Shown one piece after another: positions 46,806-58,892 of a DNA stretch of 64,000 nt. Where the stretch lies: assembly GCA_019351975.1 (NCBI GenBank), contig JABBOG010000006.1, forward strand, positions 29,679-93,678. Direction: 5' to 3'. A program made the position numbers and the translations under genes. Origin of the DNA: Acidobacteriota bacterium. GTDB lineage: Bacteria > Acidobacteriota > Terriglobia > Terriglobales > Acidobacteriaceae. Below the pieces are notes generated by a model. The model did no database searches. It saw only the letters and a program-made list of their open reading frames with translations, and was not told where the DNA came from. The first letter of the stretch is position 1, and every line of letters starts with the position of its first letter.

Positions 46806-46816
46806 CGGGCTTTTTC
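46796..46816 (+). terminator. Intrinsic terminator overlapping the uxs stop codon
   Basis: CCCGC (46796-46800), loop GTATA, GCGGG (46806-46810), then CTTTTT. The TAG stop (46803-46805) lies in the loop, so the stem uses the last sense codons. Confidence 0.8.
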
Positions 46817-46856
46817 GGGGTGAATTATTTCAAAGCTTGGAAGGAAAGGTGATCTC

Positions 46857-48863
46857 CTATTGATGTCCGAAGAGATCGTTTTCGGTACGCAACTTCGGAA
46901 ACCACGTTAACTGAAATGCCATTGTTGTATCGAAGTTCGCGTCATTGTTTGGGTTATCGATGTAGATGGGTGCCTTCCAACGTTCAACTTGTATCCATGC
47001 GTCTAGTTGGACGTCTCTGCCCAGCCGCTTCAGGACATCGAACTTGTACTGGTTTTGAGAGGTTCCACCGGGAATGAAATCGGCTGGAGTGCGCTTTTTC
47101 ATGTACTCCATCTGGATCCATTGATCAGCCGAGAGATGATACGTGAGCCATGCCTGTCCTCCCATGGCCTCCCGTCCAATCCAATCTCCCATGATGAAAC
47201 CCTTATTGGTGTAACCCTGGCGTTGAACGACTTCCCAATATTCACCTGAACCATTTTCGCAAATGGTCGTTGAGCAGTCTGTGCTCACACCTTCGACTCG
47301 GAAATCGAGTTTGGGGATGCGGGGGACTTGGGAGAGATAAATGCCCGGACGGTAACCGGCACGCCTCGGAGCACTGACAGGAGAGACGTCGTCGTGAGAG
47401 ATGGAATCCGTGTACAGCGTAATATGATGGCTGACAAAAGGCAGACGCCAGGAAAAGTTGAAGGCACTGAAGCGTGCGCCGGGATCTTTAACGGAATATT
47501 TTTCCGGCCCCGTTGTGTCACTGATGGAAAAGAAACTGCGCAGAAATGTGCCGATCGTGATTGGCTCGTCGCACGGGGTTACGACGCCGTTCGGTTGCAG
47601 GCACCCGTGTCCGTGGCCGCCCCAGATAACGGAGCGCTCGAAGCCAAACTGAAAATTTGAAGTAGGAGCGAAGCTGAACATTTCAGAGTGAACCCACGGT
47701 TCGTTAGGATAGGCGTGGCCTTTTAGCGATCCAACGAAGAAGTCATAGCGAAGTGGGCCGAGCAGATCGGACAACAGTGGAACGTGTAACGGCTCGACGC
47801 GGTTGATCCTGAAGGAGTAGATATTTTCCGCGTTATTGCTCCAAGCCATTGCGCTGCCTAAGCCGGGGCCTTCCCACGCATCTGATTTTCCACCCGAGAT
47901 CTCGTTGCCAAGCAGATAGAAAGAGAGATTCGCCTCCATGAGGCGGAATGGATTCTGAGCCGCGATGGGGCCAGCGGGTATGGTCGATTGATTTGGCCCT
48001 TGATAGTTTATCTCGTCGATTTCAGACAGAGTCTCGGCGAGCCCATTAGGTGCCAGAGGGTTGCCTGTTCCAACAGTAGAGTAGCCAAACGATGAAGGGG
48101 AGTGCTGGTACTCGCCGCGCAGGTAGAGTGAAAACCGGCCGTACTCGTTGACCGTTGCGAAACCGGTGATATTGTTGAATCCTTGCTCGTAAGGTCTCCC
48201 GTAGTCCTCTGCAATAGTTTGACCGAGATGAAAGCTATCGCGCAGGGTTTGTCCGGTTATACCCATGGCACGCGTGTACACGGCTTGAGCGCCGTACACA
48301 AGGCCTCTGTCAAAGTATGTTGAAGCGGTCGCTGTCTCTCCACCTTCAGATGATAAGTAGGCGTCCAGCTTAGCAAGGATGTCGACAGCCTCGGTATTGT
48401 TGCTGGCTATAATCGCTGGCGACGACTCTTGCAGCATGTGCAGCAAGCTGCGGCGTGTCCACGGTCGCATATTGATGAAGGCGGTGTTCAGGTAGCCCAT
48501 GGAATAGAGGCGAAGCGCCATTGGGTAGATGTAACTATCTACCGGAATGTACGTTGATCCAAGATTTTCCTGTCTCTCGGTCTCCGTTTCTGGGGCGTAA
48601 CCAGGTACTGCTGGACGGCTGCTGTCGGGAACGGGTGTTGCCGCTGGCACTGCAGTGCGCTGAGGAGTCGTATTGGATGGTGTCGCCGCAGGGACGGATG
48701 GAGTGTAGAAGTCTGGAACCTGCGTCGCTGCGGGGATTGCGGGCTGGGCAGGAGTTGTCGTGGTTTGTGTCTGCGCAAGGCCAGCCTGCATCGAAACTAC
48801 GAACAGAACTGCGGCAGCGAAATGGGCCCGGGCGAATCGCCCATGGGATCTGGGAAAGAGCAT
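46857..48863 (-). CDS. Wzi-type capsule assembly outer-membrane protein
   Basis: 668 aa with a signal peptide (FAAAVLFVVSMQAGLAQ). A Pro/Thr/Ala-rich linker with near-repeated PAATPVPD units (~35-90) precedes the conserved domain starting YIPVDSYIYPMALRLYSMGYL. The remainder is a barrel rich in aromatic strands (FGFERSVIWGGHGHG, AMAWSNNAENIYSFRINRVEPL) ending near QLTWFPKLR. The pattern fits the capsule assembly protein Wzi family, which holds polysaccharide at the cell surface. It sits at the far side of the block from the glycosyltransferases, convergent with the uxs gene. Confidence 0.8.
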   Translation of the reverse strand: MLFPRSHGRFARAHFAAAVLFVVSMQAGLAQTQTTTTPAQPAIPAATQVPDFYTPSVPAATPSNTTPQRTAVPAATPVPDSSRPAVPGYAPETETERQENLGSTYIPVDSYIYPMALRLYSMGYLNTAFINMRPWTRRSLLHMLQESSPAIIASNNTEAVDILAKLDAYLSSEGGETATASTYFDRGLVYGAQAVYTRAMGITGQTLRDSFHLGQTIAEDYGRPYEQGFNNITGFATVNEYGRFSLYLRGEYQHSPSSFGYSTVGTGNPLAPNGLAETLSEIDEINYQGPNQSTIPAGPIAAQNPFRLMEANLSFYLLGNEISGGKSDAWEGPGLGSAMAWSNNAENIYSFRINRVEPLHVPLLSDLLGPLRYDFFVGSLKGHAYPNEPWVHSEMFSFAPTSNFQFGFERSVIWGGHGHGCLQPNGVVTPCDEPITIGTFLRSFFSISDTTGPEKYSVKDPGARFSAFNFSWRLPFVSHHITLYTDSISHDDVSPVSAPRRAGYRPGIYLSQVPRIPKLDFRVEGVSTDCSTTICENGSGEYWEVVQRQGYTNKGFIMGDWIGREAMGGQAWLTYHLSADQWIQMEYMKKRTPADFIPGGTSQNQYKFDVLKRLGRDVQLDAWIQVERWKAPIYIDNPNNDANFDTTMAFQLTWFPKLRTENDLFGHQ

Positions 48864-48946
48864 GCTACGAGTGTACCGGGAAGTGAACCTCTTTAATCGC
48901 TATACATCGAATTTCAGACGCTACGATGGCACAAAGAGCGCTGATT

Positions 48947-49774
48947 TCACAAGCGAATATTACGTGCAGCCATGTATTTTTCCATCCGGGCCAAAGGTGA
49001 ATCCGCTTGCGTAGGCCGCGCTGTTTGCATTGTCAAAGCCGCCCAAAGAACAGCTGGACCGCCTCCGTGGCGGGCTCGCAGCGTACACTCCTGCATCACA
49101 CGGTAGACTGCCACAGCATCTTCGCCGTCAACGGTCAGCACCGGAAGTTTAAGCCGCTTGGCAAGCCGACTCATGGCTGTGAAGTCGAGCAAGTATTGTG
49201 AAGGTCTGCCAGGGTGCGCGTGCACGCCGCCGGTTGCATCACTACAGGCGAGGATGAGGGGAAGACATTCCTGCTGGGCCCATTCGATAGATTCCTTCCA
49301 ATAGGATTCCGGACTGCCCGCACGTACGAAAGCTACAACGAATCGGTCGACATGAGCCGCTTGCATTCCGCGCGCGGCAGCTGTGCAAAGGGGTAATCTG
49401 CCTGCAAATCTTGCAGGAGATAACAACTTGCCTGTAAGGTTCGGAGTTCTTCCTTCTGGTGCGAGCTTCGTCGCAAGCGTGTCCTTTGGCGGTGCGCTCA
49501 GAAGATCGCCTGTGCCCAAGTGGATGGTCGTTCCAGCGAGAAATGCTTCTCGCGAAGCATGTGGCGAACGCAACTCATGTTCAAGGCGCTTGCAGTGAAG
49601 CATAAGAGTGTGCAAGTCACGCAGCGCATCGTGAGGAAGCAATGGGTTTTCCGGCGACGATCTGCCTTTGCGCAGCGGGCGATCAGATGCCGCTGCCCTA
49701 CCCGCTTCGGGCTGTCGAGTTATATCAGGCTGTCGCAGCGCCTGCACCTTCTGTCGATAAACCAAGCTCGACAA
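48947..49774 (-). CDS. Degenerate E1-alpha-like (ThDP-fold) protein, probably inactive
   Basis: 275 aa that aligns by eye with 2-oxoacid dehydrogenase E1-alpha subunits: an early LMLHCKRLEHEL stretch, LPLCTAAARGMQAAH, then FVVAFVRAGSPESYWKESIE where E1-alpha has the GDGAxxEG ThDP/Mg site, and ILACSDATGG where it has ENNGY. The VDGEDAVAVY and RHGGGPAVLWA segments and the LARMEKYMAARN ending also match. Thus the fold seems kept but the ThDP motif is lost. The open frame starts 50 nt inside the 3' end of aceE, so it is co-translated. A structural or regulatory partner of AceE is a guess. Confidence 0.68.
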   Translation of the reverse strand: MSSLVYRQKVQALRQPDITRQPEAGRAAASDRPLRKGRSSPENPLLPHDALRDLHTLMLHCKRLEHELRSPHASREAFLAGTTIHLGTGDLLSAPPKDTLATKLAPEGRTPNLTGKLLSPARFAGRLPLCTAAARGMQAAHVDRFVVAFVRAGSPESYWKESIEWAQQECLPLILACSDATGGVHAHPGRPSQYLLDFTAMSRLAKRLKLPVLTVDGEDAVAVYRVMQECTLRARHGGGPAVLWAALTMQTARPTQADSPLARMEKYMAARNIRL

Positions 49775-52430
49775 ACGCCTTTTCGGCGACTTTCGCTTTT
49801 ACAACACCTTCGCGCGCCAGCTTCGAGAGTGTTGCTGCAACGATAGATTCCGCGTCAACCTCGAAGTGTCGTCGCAAATGTTCGCGATTGTCTGAACGGC
49901 CAAAGCCGTCCGTTCCCAGAGATACCAAACGCGAACCGAGCCACGGAGAGAGAGAATCTGGTAGTGATTTCATGTAGTCGGTGGCAGCGATGATCGGTCC
50001 GGAAGTAGATCCGACGGCTTCAACGATGAATGGTAAGCGCTCTTTTGCCGCCGGATGGAGACGGTTCCAACGCTCGGCGTCAAGGCAGTCGCGGCGTAAC
50101 TCGTTGTAGCTCGTTATGCTCCAAACGTCAGCTGAAATATTGTATTTCTCAGCAAGTATCTGCTGCGCGCGGAGAACTTCATTCAGGATAGGGCCGCTGC
50201 CGAAGAGCTGAGCCTTTGCTCGTTCTTTGTCTGCTGCCTTCAGCTTGTAAGCACCCCGCAAGATACCTTCATGAATGCCTTCACCTTCAGGCATCGGAGG
50301 CATTGTGTAGTCTTCGTTATACATCGTTATGTAGTAGAAGTGGTCTTCGCCCGCTTCGTACATGCGACGGATTCCGTCCTGCACGATGACTGCAAGTTCA
50401 TAAACATACGCTGGATCGTAGGTGATGCATGTTGGTATAGTGCCGGAAAGCACAGGGGAGTGGCCATCCTGATGTTGCAGGCCTTCGCCTAGCATTGTTG
50501 TACGGCCGGCAGTGCCACCCATGAGGAAACCTTTGCCTCGGGAATCCGCGAAAGCCCAGGCCATGTCTCCGATGCGCTGAAATCCGAACATGGAGTAGTA
50601 CATGTAGAACGGCACCATGGGGATGCGATAATTTGAATAGGCCGTTCCAGCAGCGGTGAAGCTGGCCATGGAACCTGCTTCAGTGATGCCTTCTTCGAGG
50701 ATCTGACCACTTTTTTCCTCGCGGTAACTGAGGAGCATGTCGGAGTCGTGTGGCGTGTATTTCTGGCCTTCTGGGGCGTAGATGCCGACCTGCTTAATTG
50801 CGGACTCAAGGCCAAAGGTGCGGCCCTCGTCGGGCACGATAGGCACGATGAGTTTTCCGATGCGAGGATCTTTCATTAGGCCGCGCAGCATGGCTACGAA
50901 TCCCATTGTGGTCGAGACGGCGCGACCTCTAGAGCCTGCCAGCCACTCGTTGAAGAAATCCAAGGTAGGGGCAGTGAAATCTGACTTCGGAACCTGACGC
51001 ATCGGTAGGTAGCCGCCGAGCTGATGCCGCCGTGCCTGCATGTATTGGATTGCTGGATCGTTAGGCTCTGGGCGATAGAAGGCTGCTTCCTTGGCGGCGC
51101 CTTCAGGCAAAGGAATATCGAAGGTGCTGACGAACTCGGCCATGGACTCTTCGCTAAGCTTCTTTTCTGAGTGAGTCGCGTTGCGGGCTTGTGCAGATCC
51201 GAGGCCGTACCCCTTTACGGTCTTAGCGAGTATGACCGTGGGGCCGCCTTTGTGCTCCAGCGCGCGCTTGTAAGCGTTGTATATCTTTGCAGGATCATGA
51301 CCTCCACGATGCAGCCGGATCAACTCATCATCCGACTTGTCTTTAACGAGGTCGAGCAATTCGGGGTATTTGCCGAAGAAGTGTTCGCGGAGATAAGCAC
51401 CGCCTTTGGCCTTGTAGGCCTGAAAGTCCCCGTCCACGCACTCTTCCATCCGTTTCAGGAGCAAGCCTTGATGATCGCGCGCAAAGAGTTCGTCCCAGTC
51501 AGAACCCCAGATCACTTTGATAACGTTCCATCCAGCGCCATGGAACATGGCTTCCAGCTCATCAATAATCCGTTTGTTCCCGCGCACGGGTCCATCAAGA
51601 CGCTGCAAGTTGCAGTTCACAACAAAGATAAGGTTGTCGAGATGCTCACGTGCGCCGATTGAGATCGCACCGAGTGTGTCTACCTCGTCTGTTTCACCGT
51701 CCCCGACAAACGCCCAAATTTTCCGGTCGCTCTTTTCAATGAGTTCGCGATTTTCCAGATATTTCATGAACCGTGCCTGATAGATGGCATTCAATGGGCC
51801 GATGCCCATCGAGACAGTCGGAAACTGCCAAAAATCCTTCATCAACCAGGGATGCGGATAGCTGGATAGGCCTGGTTCATCGCGCAGTTCATGGCGGAAG
51901 TTCTTAAGACGGGATTCTTCGAAGCGGCCTTCAAGAAAGGCGCGGGAGTAGACGCCGGGTGAGGCATGGCCTTGAAAATAAATGAAGTCGCCGGGTTGAT
52001 CGCCTTTAGCACTGGGATAGTTGGCGCGGAAGAAGTGATTGAAACCAACTTCAAGAAGCGTCGCCAGCGAGGAGTAGGTAGAGATGTGACCACCGATTCC
52101 GGCGTCTTTCTTGTTCTGCCGGTGCACCATTGCCATTGCATTCCAGCGAATGAGAGCCTCCACACGACGCTCTAAATTGCGGTCGCCGGGGTAGGGAACT
52201 TCGTCGTGCTTCGGAATTGTATTGTGATATGGCGTGGTGATGTCGCCCGATGCGGTGACGCCTGCTTCTCTCGCGCGCGTTCGCAGCGCGGACAGCAAGG
52301 CCGCTCCCTGCTCCCAATCGTGCGCCACAACCTGGTCAAACGCTTCGATCCACTCTGCGACCTCGGCCGTCATGTCCTTCGTAATCGCGTCGTCTACCTG
52401 CATTGCCATCTGCCAAACCCTCCGGGCCAC
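49725..52430 (-). CDS. aceE: Pyruvate dehydrogenase E1 (homodimeric, AceE type)
   Basis: 901 aa. It decarboxylates pyruvate and passes acetyl to E2 in the cytoplasmic complex. The ThDP motif AFVGDGETDEVD...NCNLQRLDG is intact. Other signatures are FIYFQGHASPGVYSRAF, KTVKGYG and GRTTMLGEGLQHQDGHSP. The length matches E. coli AceE (887 aa). No E2 (aceF) or lipoamide dehydrogenase gene is in the window. The gene overlaps the E1-alpha-like gene at its 3' end, a combination I do not recognise from classic pdh operons. Confidence 0.95.
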   Translation of the reverse strand: MARRVWQMAMQVDDAITKDMTAEVAEWIEAFDQVVAHDWEQGAALLSALRTRAREAGVTASGDITTPYHNTIPKHDEVPYPGDRNLERRVEALIRWNAMAMVHRQNKKDAGIGGHISTYSSLATLLEVGFNHFFRANYPSAKGDQPGDFIYFQGHASPGVYSRAFLEGRFEESRLKNFRHELRDEPGLSSYPHPWLMKDFWQFPTVSMGIGPLNAIYQARFMKYLENRELIEKSDRKIWAFVGDGETDEVDTLGAISIGAREHLDNLIFVVNCNLQRLDGPVRGNKRIIDELEAMFHGAGWNVIKVIWGSDWDELFARDHQGLLLKRMEECVDGDFQAYKAKGGAYLREHFFGKYPELLDLVKDKSDDELIRLHRGGHDPAKIYNAYKRALEHKGGPTVILAKTVKGYGLGSAQARNATHSEKKLSEESMAEFVSTFDIPLPEGAAKEAAFYRPEPNDPAIQYMQARRHQLGGYLPMRQVPKSDFTAPTLDFFNEWLAGSRGRAVSTTMGFVAMLRGLMKDPRIGKLIVPIVPDEGRTFGLESAIKQVGIYAPEGQKYTPHDSDMLLSYREEKSGQILEEGITEAGSMASFTAAGTAYSNYRIPMVPFYMYYSMFGFQRIGDMAWAFADSRGKGFLMGGTAGRTTMLGEGLQHQDGHSPVLSGTIPTCITYDPAYVYELAVIVQDGIRRMYEAGEDHFYYITMYNEDYTMPPMPEGEGIHEGILRGAYKLKAADKERAKAQLFGSGPILNEVLRAQQILAEKYNISADVWSITSYNELRRDCLDAERWNRLHPAAKERLPFIVEAVGSTSGPIIAATDYMKSLPDSLSPWLGSRLVSLGTDGFGRSDNREHLRRHFEVDAESIVAATLSKLAREGVVKAKVAEKAFVELGLSTEGAGAATA

Positions 52431-52504
52431 CCCTATGCATCAGGCATAGCCGCATCTATCTACGATAATCTGCTAGAGCACAATCTGCACAGGGGGACCT
52501 TTGC

Positions 52505-55344
<2,840 letters not shown>

Positions 55345-55361
55345 CTGACTCTTATAATCAG

Positions 55362-55391
55362 AAGCGAGTGAAGCTTCGGTTTCACTCGCTT
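55362..55391. terminator. Bidirectional terminator between thiC and TonB-like gene
   Basis: An 11-bp perfect stem AAGCGAGTGAA / TTCACTCGCTT with loop GCTTCGGT is followed by TACTTT. It lies between convergent genes. Confidence 0.8.
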
Positions 55392-55408
55392 TACTTTGGC
55401 GGGCGCAG

Positions 55409-56062
55409 TTATCCGCGCTCGTAGTGAAATAGAAGCTCTTGCTCGCTTTCGACGGGGCTTCCGTTGCGAGTTGCTGGCTGGAATGTCCATCGCTGGACGG
55501 CTGCAAGCACAGTCTCATCGACGCCATGACCGAGCCCGTGCGTCATGGTTGACTTTGCTACCTTACCTGTTTTGTCGATCACCACGTCAATAATGACGTC
55601 GCCGCGTGTTCCTGCGGGAAGTCGTGAAAGATCGGGTTGTGGCGATGGGTGAATGACAACGAGCGCGATTGTCGTGTTGCCCTCGCCGAGAGAATCTGTT
55701 CCCGCAGTTCCGTCCTTACTCGTTGTCGATGTTGTAGCCGAATCTAATGCTGCCGGTGCTGCTGGCGCGGGGATGGCTGCTGATGCGGGGATATGTAGTG
55801 GCCTTGGCTTCTTTCGTCTCGGTGAATTCCGTTGGGTGGACGTTGCGGCGCTGCCCGGTATGTAGCTGAGTTGTAAGACGTGCCCGTTGCGGTCTCCCGG
55901 GATCTCAATTGGCGCAAGTTCGGGAGATCGCGCATCGAGTAGGACAGCGAGAATGCTAAGGTGAAGCACGATGGAAGCTGCGAGCCAGGGACGCTGCGAA
56001 CGAGGTTTGTTTGAAGGCAGGCCACCCTGTCGCTGCGTCGTATTGTCTTGGGTGTTCAGCAA
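55409..56062 (-). CDS. TonB-like energy transducer
   Basis: 217 aa. One N-terminal membrane anchor (WLAASIVLHLSILAVLL, ~30-46), an Ala/Pro-rich periplasmic linker, and a C-terminal TonB domain (DVIIDVVIDKTGKVAKSTM, AVQRWTFQPATRNGSPV). It links proton-motive force to outer-membrane receptors such as the one at 25.7 kb. No exbB/exbD genes are seen nearby. The M28 peptidase gene lies 76 nt upstream on the same strand. Confidence 0.87.
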   Translation of the reverse strand: MLNTQDNTTQRQGGLPSNKPRSQRPWLAASIVLHLSILAVLLDARSPELAPIEIPGDRNGHVLQLSYIPGSAATSTQRNSPRRKKPRPLHIPASAAIPAPAAPAALDSATTSTTSKDGTAGTDSLGEGNTTIALVVIHPSPQPDLSRLPAGTRGDVIIDVVIDKTGKVAKSTMTHGLGHGVDETVLAAVQRWTFQPATRNGSPVESEQELLFHYERG

Positions 56063-56138
56063 CTAGCTTCCTCACGATATGCGCATTTGGCGAAACTGCA
56101 CGTTGCACATGAGACGCATGTGCAACGGATTCGTCAGC

Positions 56139-58304
56139 CTACTGCGCTGCATTTTCCAGAATGGCGGAGGAGCGGTTCAACGCAGCCGCCAACGCGAACA
56201 GCTGTTCCTGAGTCCTCTTCGTGTCTTTGGCGTCGATACCTTCGTTGACACCCGGAATGACGACGGCAGCATATCCAGTGTACTCACCTGGATCGTAGAT
56301 GGTGTGTTTGAACCACGGACGATGCGGGAGACCGGCGTCATTCAGAAGAGCTGATTCCGCATTGCGCAGAGCGGCGTTCAGCTTTACCTTGTTGACTCCT
56401 TCGTCCGTGCCGGACTGCAGCTTGTAGATACCTTCACCAGCTGCTTCAAAGCGCTTTGCGGCCGCAGTCGCAGTGCTGAAGTCTACTTGCATCTTCGCTT
56501 CTTCAGCGCGCTTGTGCGCATCGGCAACATAGCCAATGACGTCCTGACCGTAAAGTCGATAGTCATAGGGAAGGATTTCTGCGTCGGCCATATGCAGGAT
56601 TTCAAGGCCAAAGACGCGAGCCTGCTGCTGCTCGTAGACGAAGGTAGGATCGGCAAACTTGATAAACCAATTGTAGTTGTCGAAGACGGAGTGGTAAACG
56701 CCGTAAGGCCCCTCTGAACCGATGTCTGTGGAGGGCACTCCGAGATGCTGGATGAAGGGTGTGAAGTCTGACCCAGAGCCTAGATCGCCAACCGTGACAC
56801 CTTCTTCGGTGTGTGACGTCGTCGCATGGAGTGCTGCACCGACGCGTTCTGATGGTTTCTCCTGCGCGATCTGCCACTGCTCGTAGACGGTGCCGCCCTT
56901 CGGGCTTTGCACCTCGCGGGTTACATCGCGCACAAACTCTTTGAGTGAGGGCACAGCTGACGCGTTGAACTCAGGGCCGGCTACGCCTACGTCAGTATTG
57001 AAGTAAGCAACAGCGTGCGAGAGTTCCTTGGCGTGCATCTCCACCCACTCCGTCGAACCCATGAGGCCCTCTTCTTCGGCATCCCAGCTTGCGATGACGA
57101 TGCGGCGTTTCGGCTTCCAGCCCTGCTTGATCAGTTCGCCGAGGCCGCGCACGCTCTCCAGCATCGCAGCCGTACCACTGTTAGGATCGACGGCCCCGAA
57201 GACCCATGCATCGCGGTGGTTTCCAGCGACAACCCAGTCATCTTTCTGCTCTGGGTCGGTTCCTTCAATTGTCGCAACGACGTCCCAGATAGTGCGAAGC
57301 TTGTAATCCTGCACGAGGTTCATGTGAACCTTTACCGCGCCTGTGCCTCCAAGATGGTACGTAAAGGGGAGACCACCTTGCCAAGCGCGCGGCGTGGCTG
57401 GACCATCCATTGCCTGAAGAATCGGTGACGCGTCGAAGTATGAGAGTGGGTTGGAGGGGATCGACGGCTGGTTCATCTTCGTCGGATCAGTGGTTCGCTG
57501 CGAATCAGGAAGGTCTGGCGTAGCAGCTATGCCTGGCGTTTCCGGGTCACCAGCATAGATGGGCAGGAATTGAACGCTGCCACGCTGGACACCTGTATCC
57601 GGACGCATGGGGCCGCGTGGATACATGTCGCCGCGATCGTAGCCGTCGTCGGCAGGGTCGGAATAGATGAGTACGCCTGCAGCGCCGTACTGCTGCGCAA
57701 TGTAGACCTTCACGCCGCGGAAGTTGTGCCCGTACCGCACCAGTACGATCTTTCCTTTTACGTTGATCCCAAGTGACGCAAGCGTTTTGAAGTCTTCCAA
57801 TGTGCCATAGTTGGCATACACCACGTCTGCGGTGACGTCTCCTGAAGGAGACGAGCCATTGAAGGCTGGCAGAATATCCGGCTGATCCTGGTAGGGGTCG
57901 CCTCCATACGCCGACCCGACATGTTCAGGTGTTGGTCCAGACATCAGTTTCTTGCCGCTCGCGTCAAAAGCTTCGATCTGGATCTTGACTGGTTTGTTCA
58001 TCCATACGCGAAACTCCTGAATGTCTGTCTGAAGGCCCGCGGCCTTGAACTTTTCTGCAACATACAGTGCAGTTTTGTAATCTTCTGGCGAGCTCGCCCA
58101 GTGCGGTTTCGCCGTCAGAGCCTTCAGTTCCTCACCGGCCAATTTGGCATCGGGAACAGCCAAAAAAGCTTTATCCAGCGCAGCCTGCTTCGAAAAATCG
58201 CTGAAACCGAAGACCTTCTGCACAGGAGCTTGCGCTCGGACGTAAGTGTGAGCTGCAAAGGGAAGGGTAGCGAACAGTACGGACAGGGCTGTCGATCGAC
58301 GCAT
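56139..58304 (-). CDS. Secreted M28 metallopeptidase (glutamate carboxypeptidase II-like)
   Basis: 721 aa from ATG 58304, selected because AAGGAG lies ~9 nt upstream; signal peptide TALSVLFATLPFAAHTYVRAQ. A PA domain is inserted (GKIVLVRYGHNFRGVKV, GVLIYSDPADDGYDRG). The zinc site is built from GNHRDAW, DPNSGTAAMLE, WDAEEEGLMGSTEW, YFNTDVG and VYHSVFDNYNW. A C-terminal dimerisation domain follows, ending near LNRSSAILENAAQ. The order of domains is that of GCPII/PSMA. It probably trims acidic peptides in the periplasm. Confidence 0.92.
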   Translation of the reverse strand: MRRSTALSVLFATLPFAAHTYVRAQAPVQKVFGFSDFSKQAALDKAFLAVPDAKLAGEELKALTAKPHWASSPEDYKTALYVAEKFKAAGLQTDIQEFRVWMNKPVKIQIEAFDASGKKLMSGPTPEHVGSAYGGDPYQDQPDILPAFNGSSPSGDVTADVVYANYGTLEDFKTLASLGINVKGKIVLVRYGHNFRGVKVYIAQQYGAAGVLIYSDPADDGYDRGDMYPRGPMRPDTGVQRGSVQFLPIYAGDPETPGIAATPDLPDSQRTTDPTKMNQPSIPSNPLSYFDASPILQAMDGPATPRAWQGGLPFTYHLGGTGAVKVHMNLVQDYKLRTIWDVVATIEGTDPEQKDDWVVAGNHRDAWVFGAVDPNSGTAAMLESVRGLGELIKQGWKPKRRIVIASWDAEEEGLMGSTEWVEMHAKELSHAVAYFNTDVGVAGPEFNASAVPSLKEFVRDVTREVQSPKGGTVYEQWQIAQEKPSERVGAALHATTSHTEEGVTVGDLGSGSDFTPFIQHLGVPSTDIGSEGPYGVYHSVFDNYNWFIKFADPTFVYEQQQARVFGLEILHMADAEILPYDYRLYGQDVIGYVADAHKRAEEAKMQVDFSTATAAAKRFEAAGEGIYKLQSGTDEGVNKVKLNAALRNAESALLNDAGLPHRPWFKHTIYDPGEYTGYAAVVIPGVNEGIDAKDTKRTQEQLFALAAALNRSSAILENAAQ

Positions 58305-58383
58305 GAGATTAACTCCTTGGGAATTGTTAGGAGTGTACCGGAGCAAGAGCATTATCGCCATGCACGAACGAATTGTCGGCTTG

Positions 58384-58782
58384 TTAGACCGGCTGCGTGC
58401 AGAACTTGCAACGTGTGGCGGCCACGGGTATGTCGCCCAGACACTGGGGGCAGGCTTTGGTGGGAGGAGGTGCAGCGACCGGCGGATTGAACCGTTTCAG
58501 CAGGTGCTGCGTGGGAACGACCAGAAAGAAGTAAACAACCGCTGCGATCAGAAGAAAGTTGATGATCGCTGTGATGAAGGTTCCATACTTGATGTCGCCG
58601 CCGTGGAGGTGCAGAACGAGGTCGTCGAAGTTCGGTTTGCCAATCACTGCTCCCAGCAGCGGGTTGATGATATTAGCGGTGAGCGCCGTAACGATGGCAG
58701 TGAATGCTGCGCCGATGATTACAGCTACAGCCAGGTCCATCACATTTCCGCGCAAAATGAAGTTGCGAAATCCGGTAAGCAT
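58384..58782 (-). CDS. mscL: Large-conductance mechanosensitive channel MscL with zinc-ribbon tail
   Basis: 132 aa from ATG 58782 (AGGAGTTCT upstream). TM1 is DLAVAVIIGAAFTAIVTALTANIINPL and TM2 is GTFITAIINFLLIAAVVYFFLV (each shown in parts: VIIGAAFTAIV, NFLLIAAVVYFFL). It opens under membrane tension. After a Pro-rich linker, the C-terminus has CPQCLGDIPVAATRCKFC, two C-x2-C pairs that resemble a zinc ribbon, in place of the E. coli helical bundle. Divergent from the MoaD-MoaE gene. Confidence 0.92.
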   Translation of the reverse strand: MLTGFRNFILRGNVMDLAVAVIIGAAFTAIVTALTANIINPLLGAVIGKPNFDDLVLHLHGGDIKYGTFITAIINFLLIAAVVYFFLVVPTQHLLKRFNPPVAAPPPTKACPQCLGDIPVAATRCKFCTQPV

Positions 58783-58892
58783 AGAACTCCTGATTCGACT
58801 GATGCGATTTACCCGCTGAGTATAACGCAACTCGCCAGCAAACGATGAGAGATATTAGCGTGTTTTCATCGTCAATCACGTATTCTTATCAA

